From an uncultured Eubacteriales bacterium (GTDB taxonomy: Bacteria; Bacillota; Clostridia; Lachnospirales; Lachnospiraceae), in assembly GCA_900314885.1 (NCBI GenBank), contig OMWY01000001.1, forward strand, positions 248,001-312,000: a stretch of DNA of 64,000 nucleotides, given 5' to 3'. Both the position numbers and the translations under genes were made by a program. Of the stretch, positions 9,711 to 18,217 are shown one piece after another. The notes below the pieces were generated by a model. It made no database searches, was not told the origin of the DNA, and saw nothing but the letters and a program-made list of their open reading frames with translations. Each line of letters opens with the position of its first letter. The first letter of the stretch is position 1.

Positions 9711-12149
9711 ATGAAGAGAGAGAATGATTATGCCGCCATGGTAATATACTATTGTCTGATGATTGTTTTCGCAATCACCGTGTTATATTTTGCCATAAAA
9801 TCGGGAAGCGGATACGGTGTCAGCTTTTATAAGGTATATGAATGGAATGATAACTGGATATATACTGACAGTGATGGGGACATGGAGAAAATCGAAATAC
9901 CTAAGCTGATTAAGGGCCGTGAATCATTTTCTGTAAAAAATGTTATTCCTGAAACAGTAACCGCAAGTGATACTTTATTTGTGCGCTCTGTATGCCAGAA
10001 TATTCAGGTCTACGTTGGTGATATTTTAATATATCAGTATCTCTTTACCACAAGATCGAAAATAGACGCGGAATTTCCGCCAATTCTGTATCTCGAGATT
10101 CCGATGAGCGAATCATACAAGGGAAAAGAGATTAGAATTGAATATGGAAATATTGTAAAAGATAAAGCAGGAGTAGGCCGGATATTTTTGGGTGATAAGG
10201 CGGCTATAATATATTCGCTGGTTAAAAAAGACGCTTATACTCTGGTCGCGACAGTAATTGTAATTATGTTTGGTATCCTGTCACTTATCAGATATTTTTC
10301 AAACGGAAGAAGTGTTGTAGCTCAGTCAAAATCCTACCTTTATAAAGGTATAGCGATGATTCTCGGCGCACTCTGGCTAGTTAATCAGACTGAGGCTATG
10401 GAGTTTTTTGTAAAAAACTCACTTATAGTTACGATTGTCAACTATCTATCGCAGATTATGCTTCCGATTCCATTTGTGCTTGCGGTGGCATATACCGAAG
10501 AGAGGAAATATTTTAAGAGCGCCAGAATTTTCTGTTACGCTACCGGAGTTATAGACTGTATTATTTTCGCCCTGATTACGAGTGGTCGGGTAATGATTTA
10601 TGACGTATTTCCGCTTATAGATATTCCTTTAAATACCTCAGCTGTATACACAGCCGGAACTATTATCCTTATATTATTTTTGGATAAAAGGCTTTTCGAT
10701 AAAATGAAGTCCACGATTATAGCGCTTATGATTCTTGCTGTCGCGGCTATTATTGAAATTATAGGTCAGAATTTCACCGGATTTACAGGTGTAGCCCTCC
10801 CTACCGGTATAATATGCTTCGCTGTAATCAGTGAGGTTGTAAATTCGTCCGATGTGATCAAGACGATGAAAATGGATATCGAATTTAATGCATATAAACG
10901 TTCCCAGAAAGCGCTCTTAGCTTCTGTTTCGCATGAAATAAGAACACCTATTAACGCTATTTTAGGTCTTGATGAAATGATAATGCGTGAGACGAAGGAG
11001 GAGGATATTAAAAATTACGCTGAAGATATCAAGACATCAGGAAATGTGCTCCTCTCTCTTGTAAATGATATTCTCGATTTCTCAAAGATGGAATCGGGAA
11101 TGATGGTACTTATTCCTGAGGAATATTCTCTTGCGGAGCTCTTAAATGAGGTCTGCATTATGGCTGAATCAAAGGCCAAGGGCAAAGGCCTTGCCTTTGT
11201 TACGGAGATAAATTCGGAGATACCGTCTAAGCTGCATGGCAATGAAGTAAGAATAAGACAGATACTTCTTAATTTATTAAATAACGCTGTTAAATACACA
11301 AAGGAAGGGCAGGTAAAATTCAGTGTCGATTACAAGGAAGATGGGGAAGACATTGTTCTTATTTTTCACGTAATAGATACAGGTATTGGCATAAGGACGC
11401 AGGATATTCCTAAGATCGGCATGCCTTTTGTAAGGCTCGATGAACAGAAGAATAAATCTATCGAGGGTACCGGTCTCGGAATGAGTATAACAAACAATCT
11501 GCTCGGTATGATGGGGAGCAAATTACTCATTACCTCTACCTACGGCAAGGGTTCTGATTTCGGCTGTGAAATAAAACAAAAGGTAGTTGACAGGGCTCCT
11601 ATAGGTGATTTCAAGGCGGCGGTCAAGAACGACAGAAAGGAGGATAGTGCTAAGATATTAAAGGCGAGGGGCAAGACCTTCCTCGTTGTAGATGATACGC
11701 CTATGAACCTTAAGGTATTCAAGGGCCTTCTTAAGACCTCGGAAGCTGATATATTTACAGCCTCAGATGGAAAGGAAGCTCTTGTAAGGTGCGCCGAAAG
11801 AAAATACGATATTATTTTTATGGACCAGCGTATGCCGGGTATGGATGGATACGAGACTATGCGCCATATAAAATATGATGAAGCCTGCCTTATAAATAAA
11901 GAGACACCGGTTATTCTTCTTACCGCGAACGCTATATCGGGAACGAAGGAGCAGGCTCTGGCTGACGGATTTAGCGGATATATTTCAAAGCCTATTGACC
12001 TGCATAGACTCTATGATACAATTATTAATTTCGCAGAGGGAAGCGAGCTCGTAAGCGAGGACGAGGCGGCAGAGGCCGAAAAAACGGCTAAGCTTGCCGA
12101 TGCGGTAAAACGACTTGATTTTACGGAAATAAGAGGAATTATAGGATAG
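9711..12149 (+). CDS. Hybrid sensor histidine kinase with receiver domain
   Basis: This is an 812-aa membrane kinase with AAAGGAG before the ATG. An N-terminal helix (about 9-28) is followed by an extracytoplasmic beta-rich region (about 30-175) that looks like the 7TMR-DISM sensor type, then seven predicted helices up to about 385. The HisKA motif SHEIRTPINAI puts the phosphorylated His at 408. ATPase boxes follow (NAVKYT, DTGIGI, GTGLGMSI), then a receiver domain with DDTPMN and FMDQRMPG (Asp near 705). The C-terminal tail is short and no Hpt domain is seen. It lies directly behind the broken response regulator, so its phosphorelay partner may be gone. A palindromic repeat follows. Confidence 0.9.
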   Translation: MKRENDYAAMVIYYCLMIVFAITVLYFAIKSGSGYGVSFYKVYEWNDNWIYTDSDGDMEKIEIPKLIKGRESFSVKNVIPETVTASDTLFVRSVCQNIQVYVGDILIYQYLFTTRSKIDAEFPPILYLEIPMSESYKGKEIRIEYGNIVKDKAGVGRIFLGDKAAIIYSLVKKDAYTLVATVIVIMFGILSLIRYFSNGRSVVAQSKSYLYKGIAMILGALWLVNQTEAMEFFVKNSLIVTIVNYLSQIMLPIPFVLAVAYTEERKYFKSARIFCYATGVIDCIIFALITSGRVMIYDVFPLIDIPLNTSAVYTAGTIILILFLDKRLFDKMKSTIIALMILAVAAIIEIIGQNFTGFTGVALPTGIICFAVISEVVNSSDVIKTMKMDIEFNAYKRSQKALLASVSHEIRTPINAILGLDEMIMRETKEEDIKNYAEDIKTSGNVLLSLVNDILDFSKMESGMMVLIPEEYSLAELLNEVCIMAESKAKGKGLAFVTEINSEIPSKLHGNEVRIRQILLNLLNNAVKYTKEGQVKFSVDYKEDGEDIVLIFHVIDTGIGIRTQDIPKIGMPFVRLDEQKNKSIEGTGLGMSITNNLLGMMGSKLLITSTYGKGSDFGCEIKQKVVDRAPIGDFKAAVKNDRKEDSAKILKARGKTFLVVDDTPMNLKVFKGLLKTSEADIFTASDGKEALVRCAERKYDIIFMDQRMPGMDGYETMRHIKYDEACLINKETPVILLTANAISGTKEQALADGFSGYISKPIDLHRLYDTIINFAEGSELVSEDEAAEAEKTAKLADAVKRLDFTEIRGIIG

Positions 12150-12163
12150 TGAGTCTACAAAGA

Positions 12164-12191
12164 GGCGGATATAGGAAAACCTATATCCGCC
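12164..12191. repeat. GGCGGATATAGG palindrome, copy 1
   Basis: GGCGGATATAGG and its exact reverse complement CCTATATCCGCC flank an AAAA loop, between the convergent kinase and ybaK-like genes. There is no T-tract on either side. The same palindrome recurs at 15500-15527, and half a copy is at 15856-15865. Confidence 0.75.
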
Positions 12192-12205
12192 AAATCAGTC
12201 GTGGT

Positions 12206-12667
12206 CTACTGCGATACGTCAACCCAGCTTATGTAGTTCGAATATTTCTCAAGCTGGGGAATGGTCACGGCTACTGCGCTGTTTGAGCTTCCTGCCGCGG
12301 GAAATACTGTATCGTATTTCTTAAGCGATTCATCAAGGTACACCTTGACACCTTTATTTAAGGCAAACGGGCATACACCGCCGGGAGCGAATCCTGTATA
12401 GTTTTCTACCTCGTTGAATTTTATCATGCTCGCCTTCTTCCCGAAGACATCCTTATATTTCTTATTACTGGTCCTTGAGAGGCCTGAAAGAACTATTACG
12501 ATAGGATTTCCATCAATCAGAAATGACAAGGTCTTCGCAATCCTGTCCGCGTCTGTCTTAAGGGCGTGGGCAGCCTCATCGACCGTAGCGCTCGACTCAT
12601 TAAACTCCATAACCTTGCCTTCAAGTTCCGTTCCTTCAAAATACTTCTTAACTTTTTCTACTGACAT
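12206..12667 (-). CDS. ybaK: YbaK/EbsC-type aminoacyl-tRNA deacylase
   Basis: This 153-aa protein has the YbaK/prolyl-tRNA editing fold. The RIAKTLSFLI segment holds the conserved Lys near residue 44, and GFAPGGVCPFAL matches the GGVSPFG-type signature of the family. Members hydrolyse mischarged tRNAs such as Cys-tRNA(Pro). I chose the ATG at 12667 because AAGGAGGG lies just upstream; the eight codons before it are not needed. The gene converges on the hybrid kinase and sits downstream of metQ, separated by a terminator, so it is probably a single transcription unit. The exact substrate cannot be inferred. Confidence 0.85.
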   Translation of the reverse strand: MSVEKVKKYFEGTELEGKVMEFNESSATVDEAAHALKTDADRIAKTLSFLIDGNPIVIVLSGLSRTSNKKYKDVFGKKASMIKFNEVENYTGFAPGGVCPFALNKGVKVYLDESLKKYDTVFPAAGSSNSAVAVTIPQLEKYSNYISWVDVSQ

Positions 12668-12715
12668 GTTATGTCCCTCCTTTTTGCACATTATAACCCA
12701 TTCCGGATAAAAAAA

Positions 12716-12738
12716 AAGGCCCTGTTATACAGGGCCTT
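12716..12738 (-). terminator. Terminator of metNIQ
   Basis: On the minus strand AAGGCCCTG pairs with CAGGGCCTT around a 5-base loop and is followed by a long T run (A run at 12709-12717 on plus). It lies just after metQ. Confidence 0.9.
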
Positions 12739-12746
12739 TAAAGATA

Positions 12747-13688
12747 TCATTCTCCATCATACGGAACTACAGCGCCGTTATATGTCTCTTCAATCCAGCT
12801 CTTAACTTCGTCGCTCTTAAGAACATCCACAAGCTTCTTAATCGCTTCGTTGTTTTCATTGCCTCTCTTTACCGCAATGACATTTACATAATTCTTAGCA
12901 GCCTCAGAATCGCCTGACTCAACAGCGATAGCATCCTTAGATACAGAAAGTCCCGCCTCCTGAGCGTAATTTCCGTTAAGAATTACAAATGCTGAATCAG
13001 GAATAGCTCTTGATACCTGAGCCGCTTCAAGCTCTGTGATCTTAAGGTTGTGAGGATTCTCAGCAATATCGGTTACGGTTGCGGCAAGTCCCGCTCCATC
13101 CTTCAGCTTGATTAAGCCCTGGGCCTGAAGGAGAAGAAGGGCACGCGCTTCGTTTGTGGTATCATTTGGAACCGAAATAACATCACCATCTTCTATATCA
13201 TCAAGTGAGCTCTTCTTGCCCGGATAAATTCCGAATGGCTCATAGTGGATATCGCCGGCATCGACGAGGTCTGTTCCGTTCTGCTCGTTGAAATCATTTA
13301 AATAAGTGATATGCTGGAAATAATTTGCGTCAAGCTCTCCACTGTCTACAACAAGGTTTGGCTGTACGTAATCTTCAAATTCAGTAATCTCAAGGTCTAC
13401 GCCCTGCTCAGCAAGTATAGGCTTTACATGCTCAAGAATCTCAGCGTGAGGCGTAGGTGAAGCTCCGATCTTGAGGGTCACTGTCTCACCTGACGTACTC
13501 GAAGCCGTTGTGCTTCCTGAGCTTCCTGAAGCCGTTGAAGTTGCAATACTCGTTACCGTAGACGAGCCGGCGCTCGAAGCAGTCTGTGTGCTTCCTGAAT
13601 TCGCGCTGCTGCTGTCTCCGCATCCCGCAAGTACGCTGATTGAAAGTGCCGCTGATAAAAATGCCCCTAAAACTTTTCTCTTGTCCAT
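12747..13688 (-). CDS. metQ: Methionine-binding lipoprotein MetQ
   Basis: This 313-aa lipoprotein has a signal peptide ending in VLAGC with Cys23 as the lipidation site, then a Ser/Thr/Gly-rich linker of about 45 residues. The NLPA-type binding domain follows (LKIGASPTPHAEIL, YFQHITYLNDFN, VSVPNDTTNEARALLLL). It captures methionine outside the membrane for MetI and MetN. It is the last of three genes in the order metN-metI-metQ on the minus strand, with a terminator directly behind it. The linker is longer than in many homologues but the domain looks complete. Confidence 0.93.
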   Translation of the reverse strand: MDKRKVLGAFLSAALSISVLAGCGDSSSANSGSTQTASSAGSSTVTSIATSTASGSSGSTTASSTSGETVTLKIGASPTPHAEILEHVKPILAEQGVDLEITEFEDYVQPNLVVDSGELDANYFQHITYLNDFNEQNGTDLVDAGDIHYEPFGIYPGKKSSLDDIEDGDVISVPNDTTNEARALLLLQAQGLIKLKDGAGLAATVTDIAENPHNLKITELEAAQVSRAIPDSAFVILNGNYAQEAGLSVSKDAIAVESGDSEAAKNYVNVIAVKRGNENNEAIKKLVDVLKSDEVKSWIEETYNGAVVPYDGE

Positions 13689-13740
13689 AGATTTACTCCT
13701 TTTCCTTTGCTTATGTTAATGGCAATTGCCACAGTTACCT

Positions 13741-14403
13741 TTATTTTCTTCTGTCGAGCTTCTTTACAATAATATTTCCTATGAGTTGGAAAAGCTGAAC
13801 CAGTATCACAAGTAATATTACCGTCACAATCATTATTTCATTCTCCCTGCGGTAATAGCCGTAGCGAAGAGCTATATCACCAAGTCCGCCTCCACCGACA
13901 ATTCCCGCCATAGCAGAGTATCCAAGTACAGTAGCGGTTGAAATGATTGCGCCGGAGATAAGTGAAATCCTCCCTTCAACAAGAAGCACATGGAATACAA
14001 TCTGAAATGTGCTCGCTCCCATACTCCTCGCCGCTTCGATTACTCCGGAATCAACTTCCTCAAGCGAACTCTGTACCATCCTTGCGATCATTGGTGCCGC
14101 CGAAAGAGTGAGTGGAAGAATAGTAGCCTTAGTGCCTATTGTTGTACCAACTACAAATCTCGTAATCGGTAAAATTAAGATTAACAGAATCAAAAATGGT
14201 ATGCTTCGCATTAAGTTTGACAGTACATCAAGAATTCTGTACAGAACGGTATTTTCAGCTAGTCCGCCCTTCTTCGTAACATAAAGCCCGACACCCCACG
14301 GGAGACCGATTACATAACCAAACAGGGTCGAAAGTATAGTCATAAGAAGCGTCTCGCCTATGCCCCTTATAATCATTATTACAATTTCAGGAGAGAACAT
14401 CAT
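13741..14403 (-). CDS. metI: Methionine ABC transporter permease MetI
   Basis: This 220-aa membrane protein has about five transmembrane helices and the ABC coupling motif around GVIEAARSMGASTFQIVFHVLL. It forms the methionine import channel with MetN and MetQ. The start codon lies inside the 3' end of metN (17-base overlap), and the metN tail encoding VEEVS supplies the GGAGGAGGTG ribosome binding site, so translation is probably coupled. ATG at 14400 is an equally possible start. Confidence 0.93.
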   Translation of the reverse strand: MMFSPEIVIMIIRGIGETLLMTILSTLFGYVIGLPWGVGLYVTKKGGLAENTVLYRILDVLSNLMRSIPFLILLILILPITRFVVGTTIGTKATILPLTLSAAPMIARMVQSSLEEVDSGVIEAARSMGASTFQIVFHVLLVEGRISLISGAIISTATVLGYSAMAGIVGGGGLGDIALRYGYYRRENEIMIVTVILLVILVQLFQLIGNIIVKKLDRRK

Positions 14404-15424
14404 CGCTCACCTCCTCCACTGAAAGATTATGCTCCTCTAAGTAAGAAATGATTTTCCGGTTTATATTTTCATCATCCGAAAGTCCCAAAATCATTTCACC
14501 CTTTGCGGTACCTCCGACATTTTTCGTGTCGGCGCGAAGGATATTTACGGGATGGCCTGTGGTTAAAACCATATTCGCGATCACAGGTTCGTAAGATGAA
14601 TTTTCGGAAAATACAATTCTTATTTTCTTACTCTCGTGAAGAATTGAAACTGTCTTATCTCTCAATGTACTTCTCTCCGAATCGCCGCCTCCGATAATAA
14701 GGCGCTTTGCCGCATGCGATTTTGGATGGGCAAATATATCGCTTACGGTTCCGGATTCGGCAAGCTCTCCATTTTCGATAATCGCGACATTATTACAAAT
14801 CTCACGCACAACCGACATCTGGTGGGTAATAATAATTATCGTGATGCCAAGCTCTTTATTTATTTTCTTCAGCAGGGCTAAAATGGACTGCGTCGTCTGA
14901 GGATCGAGAGCGCTTGTCGCCTCGTCACAGAGAAGAATCTTAGGATCACTCGCGAGGGCTCTCGCTATCGCGACTCTCTGACGTTGCCCGCCCGAAAGCT
15001 GGGCCGGATAATTTTTTAATTTATCCGATAACTCAACCAGGTTTAAGAGCTCCTCGGCCTTCTTCTTTGCTTCATTTTTTTTGACTCCCTGAAGCATAAG
15101 AGGAAAGCAAACATTATCGATTACCGACTTCTGCATGAGGAGGTTGAAGCTCTGGAAAATCATTCCTACGCGCTCACGCTCTTTTCTGATTTCATTATCA
15201 GACAGCTTGGCGAGTTCTTTTCCTTCAACCACCACTTTTCCGGCTGTCGGGACCTCAAGATAATTTATACAGCGTACAAGAGTGCTCTTGCCCGCTCCAG
15301 ACATTCCGATGATTCCGTATATATCGCCCTCTTCCACCGAAAGTGATATATTCTTTAACGCCTGAACCTCGCCCTCATTTGTCGCGAAGGTTTTAGACAG
15401 GCCCTGTAACTCAACTATTGCCAT
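14387..15424 (-). CDS. metN: Methionine ABC transporter ATPase MetN
   Basis: This 345-aa ATPase has Walker A GMSGAGKST, signature [15 protein letters not shown], Walker B ILLCDEATSALD and the H-loop THQ. A C-terminal NIL/ACT-like domain (about residues 265-340) matches the methionine-sensing domain that inhibits transport when internal methionine is high. It is first in the operon and has its own promoter. No S-box riboswitch is present in the short leader, so unlike metK this operon does not seem to be riboswitch controlled here. Confidence 0.93.
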   Translation of the reverse strand: MAIVELQGLSKTFATNEGEVQALKNISLSVEEGDIYGIIGMSGAGKSTLVRCINYLEVPTAGKVVVEGKELAKLSDNEIRKERERVGMIFQSFNLLMQKSVIDNVCFPLMLQGVKKNEAKKKAEELLNLVELSDKLKNYPAQLSGGQRQRVAIARALASDPKILLCDEATSALDPQTTQSILALLKKINKELGITIIIITHQMSVVREICNNVAIIENGELAESGTVSDIFAHPKSHAAKRLIIGGGDSERSTLRDKTVSILHESKKIRIVFSENSSYEPVIANMVLTTGHPVNILRADTKNVGGTAKGEMILGLSDDENINRKIISYLEEHNLSVEEVSDDVLS

Positions 15425-15453
15425 ATGGTTTCGCCTTTCCTTACATTGACGAT

Positions 15454-15483
15454 ATTATAATCCCTACCGTTTCACTAAGTCAA
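15454..15483 (-). promoter_or_regulatory. Promoter of metNIQ
   Basis: On the minus strand TTGACT (15478-15483) and TATAAT (15454-15459) are 18 bases apart, about 30 bases before the metN start. Confidence 0.7.
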
Positions 15484-15499
15484 CTCGGAAAAAACTAGA

Positions 15500-15527
15500 G
15501 GCGGATATAGGTTTTTCCTATATCCGC
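15500..15527. repeat. GGCGGATATAGG palindrome, copy 2
   Basis: The same 12-base arm as at 12164, here with a TTTTT loop and a right arm lacking its final C. It lies between metN and the hicA remnant, so two copies bracket ybaK-metQIN. Confidence 0.75.
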
Positions 15528-15544
15528 ATAGCAAATCAAGCCTT

Positions 15545-15575
15545 GAAAATGATATCAAAAAGTGATATCATTTTC
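15545..15575 (+). promoter_or_regulatory. Perfect inverted repeat at the hicA start
   Basis: GAAAATGATATCA and its exact complement TGATATCATTTTC flank a 5-base loop and end two bases before the hicA ATG. No ribosome binding site fits between. It may be a TA operator or an mRNA hairpin hiding the start. Confidence 0.6.
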
Positions 15576-15577
15576 TT

Positions 15578-15823
15578 ATGGGAAGTAAGAATAAAAAAAC
15601 CTGGGACGCGATTTTTACTGATCCTGTAAAGGCCGACATTGAGTGGCATGACATAGAGTCGCTCTTTGTGACAGCCGGGGCAGAGATTACAGAAGGGAAT
15701 GAATCACGAGTCAGGGTGAAGCTAAAAGGTATAAGAGCTGTTTTTCATCGGCCACACCCAGAGAAGGTCACAGACAAAGGAGCTGTTCTGTTGAAATCCC
15801 ACTTAATTTTGGCTATAATGTAA
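15578..15823 (+). pseudogene. hicA: HicA-family toxin, 3'-truncated, partner missing
   Basis: The first 70 residues match HicA mRNA-interferase toxins of the type with DIEWHDIESLFVTAGAEI, SRVRVKL and AVFHRPHPEKVTDKGAV. The family then continues with a VRRFLENAG-like helix. Here the frame changes after KGAV into LLKSHLILAIM and stops, so the last helix is lost, and no hicB antitoxin follows. Downstream sequence is a promoter region that belongs to another gene, so a deletion removed the end of hicA and all of hicB. With the catalytic part largely kept but no antitoxin, the protein is probably inactive or not made; the missing ribosome binding site supports this. Confidence 0.75.
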
Positions 15824-15850
15824 TCAGATTACATATTAGCCGAAAGGAGA
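15791..15850 (+). promoter_or_regulatory. Promoter, palindromic operator and RBS with no gene behind them
   Basis: TTGAAA (15791-15796) and TATAAT (15814-15819) are 17 bases apart. An inverted repeat (GGCTA..ATGTAATC, A, GATTACAT..TAGCC, 15811-15841) covers the -10 like a TetR-type operator. AAAGGAG follows at 15844-15850, but instead of a start codon the sequence runs into the TATATCCGCC half-palindrome and a convergent gene end. Confidence 0.6.
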
Positions 15851-15855
15851 AAAAT

Positions 15856-15865
15856 TATATCCGCC
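15856..15865. repeat. Half copy of the GGCGGATATAGG palindrome
   Basis: TATATCCGCC followed by TTTATT is the right arm of the repeat seen at 12164 and 15500. The left arm is missing, consistent with a deletion ending here. Confidence 0.5.
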
Positions 15866-15869
15866 TTTA

Positions 15870-16748
15870 TTAATCCACTGTCCTGTAAAATCCGGCGACT
15901 TCATCAGGAGTGTACTTCATTCGGTTTCCTGCCCACCAACGCACTGTTTCTACTATTTTCATAGCAGCAAGATGGACCTGGTAGTCAAGTGGCACTGAAG
16001 AATTGATATTTATAAGCGATTCCTCTGACCTTATTATATCCTTTATCCCATCAGCGAAATAATCTAAAAACAAGTCAGCGCTGTCAGTCTCAAGTATCTC
16101 AAGAATTTCTTCCTTCTCATCGCTCAGATGGTATAAAATGTGCTCCACAAGACTCGAAAGAGTCAGTTCTTCATTTGAGAAGTCATGAGTCTTCTCCTTT
16201 GAAAGGTGTTCTGAAATTACATGGTCAAATGTCCTGTTTTTGGCGTCAATCGCGCCGAATGGTTCATCCATTAGAAGAATATCCGTATCCATGGCCAGAG
16301 CTCTCGCGATAGCTACCCTCTGCTGCATACCACCTGAGAGCTGGGAAGGATATTTGTCCTTGAATTCAGCAAGTCCGACCTTCGCAAGATATTCGTCGGC
16401 AAGTTTTAATCTTTCCTCTTTTGATATGTTTTTCTTGACCTGCCGTATACCAAACGCTACATTTTTTCTTGCTGTCATCCATGGAAATAATGAATAGTGC
16501 TGGAATACCACTCCCCGGTCGGTGCCTGTACCCTGAACCGGTTTTCCGTCTATCAGAATTTCGCCCTTTGTAGGGTGATTAATGCCCTCCAGAATGCTTA
16601 GGAGGGTGCTTTTACCGCACCCACTTGAACCGATTACACTGACAAATTCACCGGCTTCTACTGAAAATGACAAATTATCAAGCGCTGTGTAGCGCTTGTT
16701 TTTTTCGGTATAATCTACTGTTAAGTTCTAAATTTCTATTTTGCTCAT
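15870..16748 (-). pseudogene. Sulfonate/nitrate-type ABC ATPase with nonsense codon, fused to a TetR C-terminus
   Basis: The natural start is the ATG at 16748, giving MSKIEI, but codon 7 is TAG (16728-16730). After it the frame continues NLTVDYTEKNKRYTALDNL into an SsuB/TauB-like ATPase with Walker A GSSGCGKST, signature [15 protein letters not shown] and Walker B ILLMDEPFGAID. Right after AIDAKNRT, where about 80 more ATPase residues are expected, the sequence becomes a different protein: about 115 residues (FDHVISEHLSKEK to FYRTVD) that look like the ligand-binding C-terminus of a TetR regulator. The best reading is a deletion that removed the ATPase end, a permease gene and the TetR DNA-binding domain. 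A TTG restart at 16673 could still yield a chimera, but function is unlikely. Confidence 0.75.
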
Positions 16749-16780
16749 AAAAACTACCTCACTTTCTTATATTGTTGTAT

Positions 16781-17515
16781 TTATTCATATTGGTCGAAAT
16801 GGTCCTTTAGCTCCTTGTAAACTGAATCGTCGGGATTCTCCGACAGTATGCTGTCAAGGGCATTTGCATAGATTTCCGTATTATAAAGCTTTTCAATATC
16901 GTAATCATCCGTATATCCGAGATCGACAATTGTATCCTTCAAGGCAACTGTACTCTTTTTATCCGGATCCGGTACGGATGAGCCGTAACCGCCATAAACC
17001 TCCGTCTTAATATAGCCCTCGTCAATATCGATATATTTTTTTACGTCAGCAATCGTCCCGTCTTCATTTTCCTGGGTAAATTTATATGCCTTAATTAATG
17101 CGCGTTCAAATGCGTTATAGGCTGCGGGTGACGCTTCGAGCGCCTTTGTTGAAGCAACCTGGCGGCAGCATGGCTGATTTTTTAACGCTTCCTCTTCTGA
17201 GCAGCGGTATACAATCTTATACCCTTGTCCTTCAGCGAGCGAAGCATATGGAGAATATACCGATGCGGCGTCAATGGTATCGTTCTGTAAGGCAGCGTAC
17301 GCATCCTTCTGACTGTCGAAATAAACGATATTTACCTTGTCATCGCCTTCACCGATTTCGATTCCCGCGTTCTTTAAGAGAATCTGTACAAGTCCACTTC
17401 CGGAAGCTTTTGCTTCACCGGAACCTGAACCGGAATTTGAGTTCGAACCTGAGCATGCCGCAAGGGACAGCAGAAGCGTGAAGGCAAGAATGCCTGCGAG
17501 AATAGATTTTTTCAT
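16781..17515 (-). pseudogene. ABC substrate-binding lipoprotein (SsuA/NrtA-like) lacking its N-terminal lobe
   Basis: The frame is open for 244 codons. The signal peptide and lipobox LAAC are intact (Cys21), followed by a Ser/Gly linker ending in ASGSG. It then jumps straight into LVQILLKNAGIEIGEGDD, which in sulfonate/nitrate/taurine binding proteins lies in the middle of the fold. About 120-150 residues forming the first lobe are missing. The rest (VYFDSQKDAYAALQNDTIDAASVYSPYAS) is well preserved. The join falls within SGSG-coding repeats, which suggests a short-repeat deletion that kept the frame. The broken ATPase gene follows 32 bases downstream and no permease gene remains, so the transporter is almost certainly dead. 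Confidence 0.7.
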
Positions 17516-17748
17516 GATAAATGCCCCCCTTTTCTTGTGAATGTGTCAACTATTATACACTGTCAATTATACGTTAATTTTCAACAAAATGCTAATATCC
17601 TATGGATATAGTAGGTAATAGGAAATGCCTATTATTTCAGCAGATTTTCAGATGGTCTTTTCTTTTCCGGTGGAATAGGGTATAATAGGTTGTGAGACCG
17701 GAACGTAATTGGTATTAAATATAAGTTACAGAAATGAGGTAATAATCA
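17516..17748. other. Intergenic region between divergent genes
   Basis: It contains two short inverted repeats, ATATCC-TAT-GGATAT (17595-17609) and AATAGG-N5-CCTATT (17617-17633), and a TATAAT at 17681-17686 that may be the -10 of the flavodoxin gene, although no good -35 matches it. The inverted repeats could be operators. Nothing coding is seen. Confidence 0.4.
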
Positions 17749-18195
17749 ATGGGAAAAACAGTTATTCTTTATTATTCTAAGCACCATGGTAATACGAAGA
17801 AGTTAGTGGATGCTATAGCTAAATCAGACGACATCGATCTGATTGATGTGACGGAGACGACTAGCGCAGACCTGAGTGGTTACGATAAAATAGGTATCGC
17901 TAGCGGTATCTATGCCGGACAATTTCCGAAGCCGATGGTGAAATTCGTGGAAAGTAACCTTCCGGAAGGAAAGCCTGTATTTATTATAATTACAAGCGCC
18001 AGCGGAAGTGAAGGATACTTTAATTCCATGATTAAGAAGGTTGAAGGCAAGGGCTGCAAGATTATAGGAAAATATTCCGCCCGCGGTTACTGCACATGGG
18101 GACCATTTAAAATCGTCGGAGGAGTATCAAAGGAACGTCCTACTGAGGAAGAGATAAGTGGAGCAGTAGATTTCTATAAAAAGCTGTCTGCTTGA
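17749..18195 (+). CDS. Flavodoxin-family protein
   Basis: This 148-aa protein has the flavodoxin fold. The FMN phosphate loop is YYSKHHGNTKKL at residues 8-19, and the later loop GIASGIYAGQFPKPM is typical of short single-domain flavodoxin-like proteins. It would carry electrons or reduce small molecules in the cytoplasm. A possible -10 TATAAT is at 17681. The HD-domain gene starts 22 bases after its stop, so the two may be co-transcribed. The redox partner is unknown. Confidence 0.85.
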   Translation: MGKTVILYYSKHHGNTKKLVDAIAKSDDIDLIDVTETTSADLSGYDKIGIASGIYAGQFPKPMVKFVESNLPEGKPVFIIITSASGSEGYFNSMIKKVEGKGCKIIGKYSARGYCTWGPFKIVGGVSKERPTEEEISGAVDFYKKLSA

Positions 18196-18217
18196 TTTGC
18201 ATATGAAGAGGCACTAA

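Noticed and set aside
15425..15500. Possible S-box in front of metN
   Set aside because: The leader is about 30 bases long and has none of the S-box core sequences.
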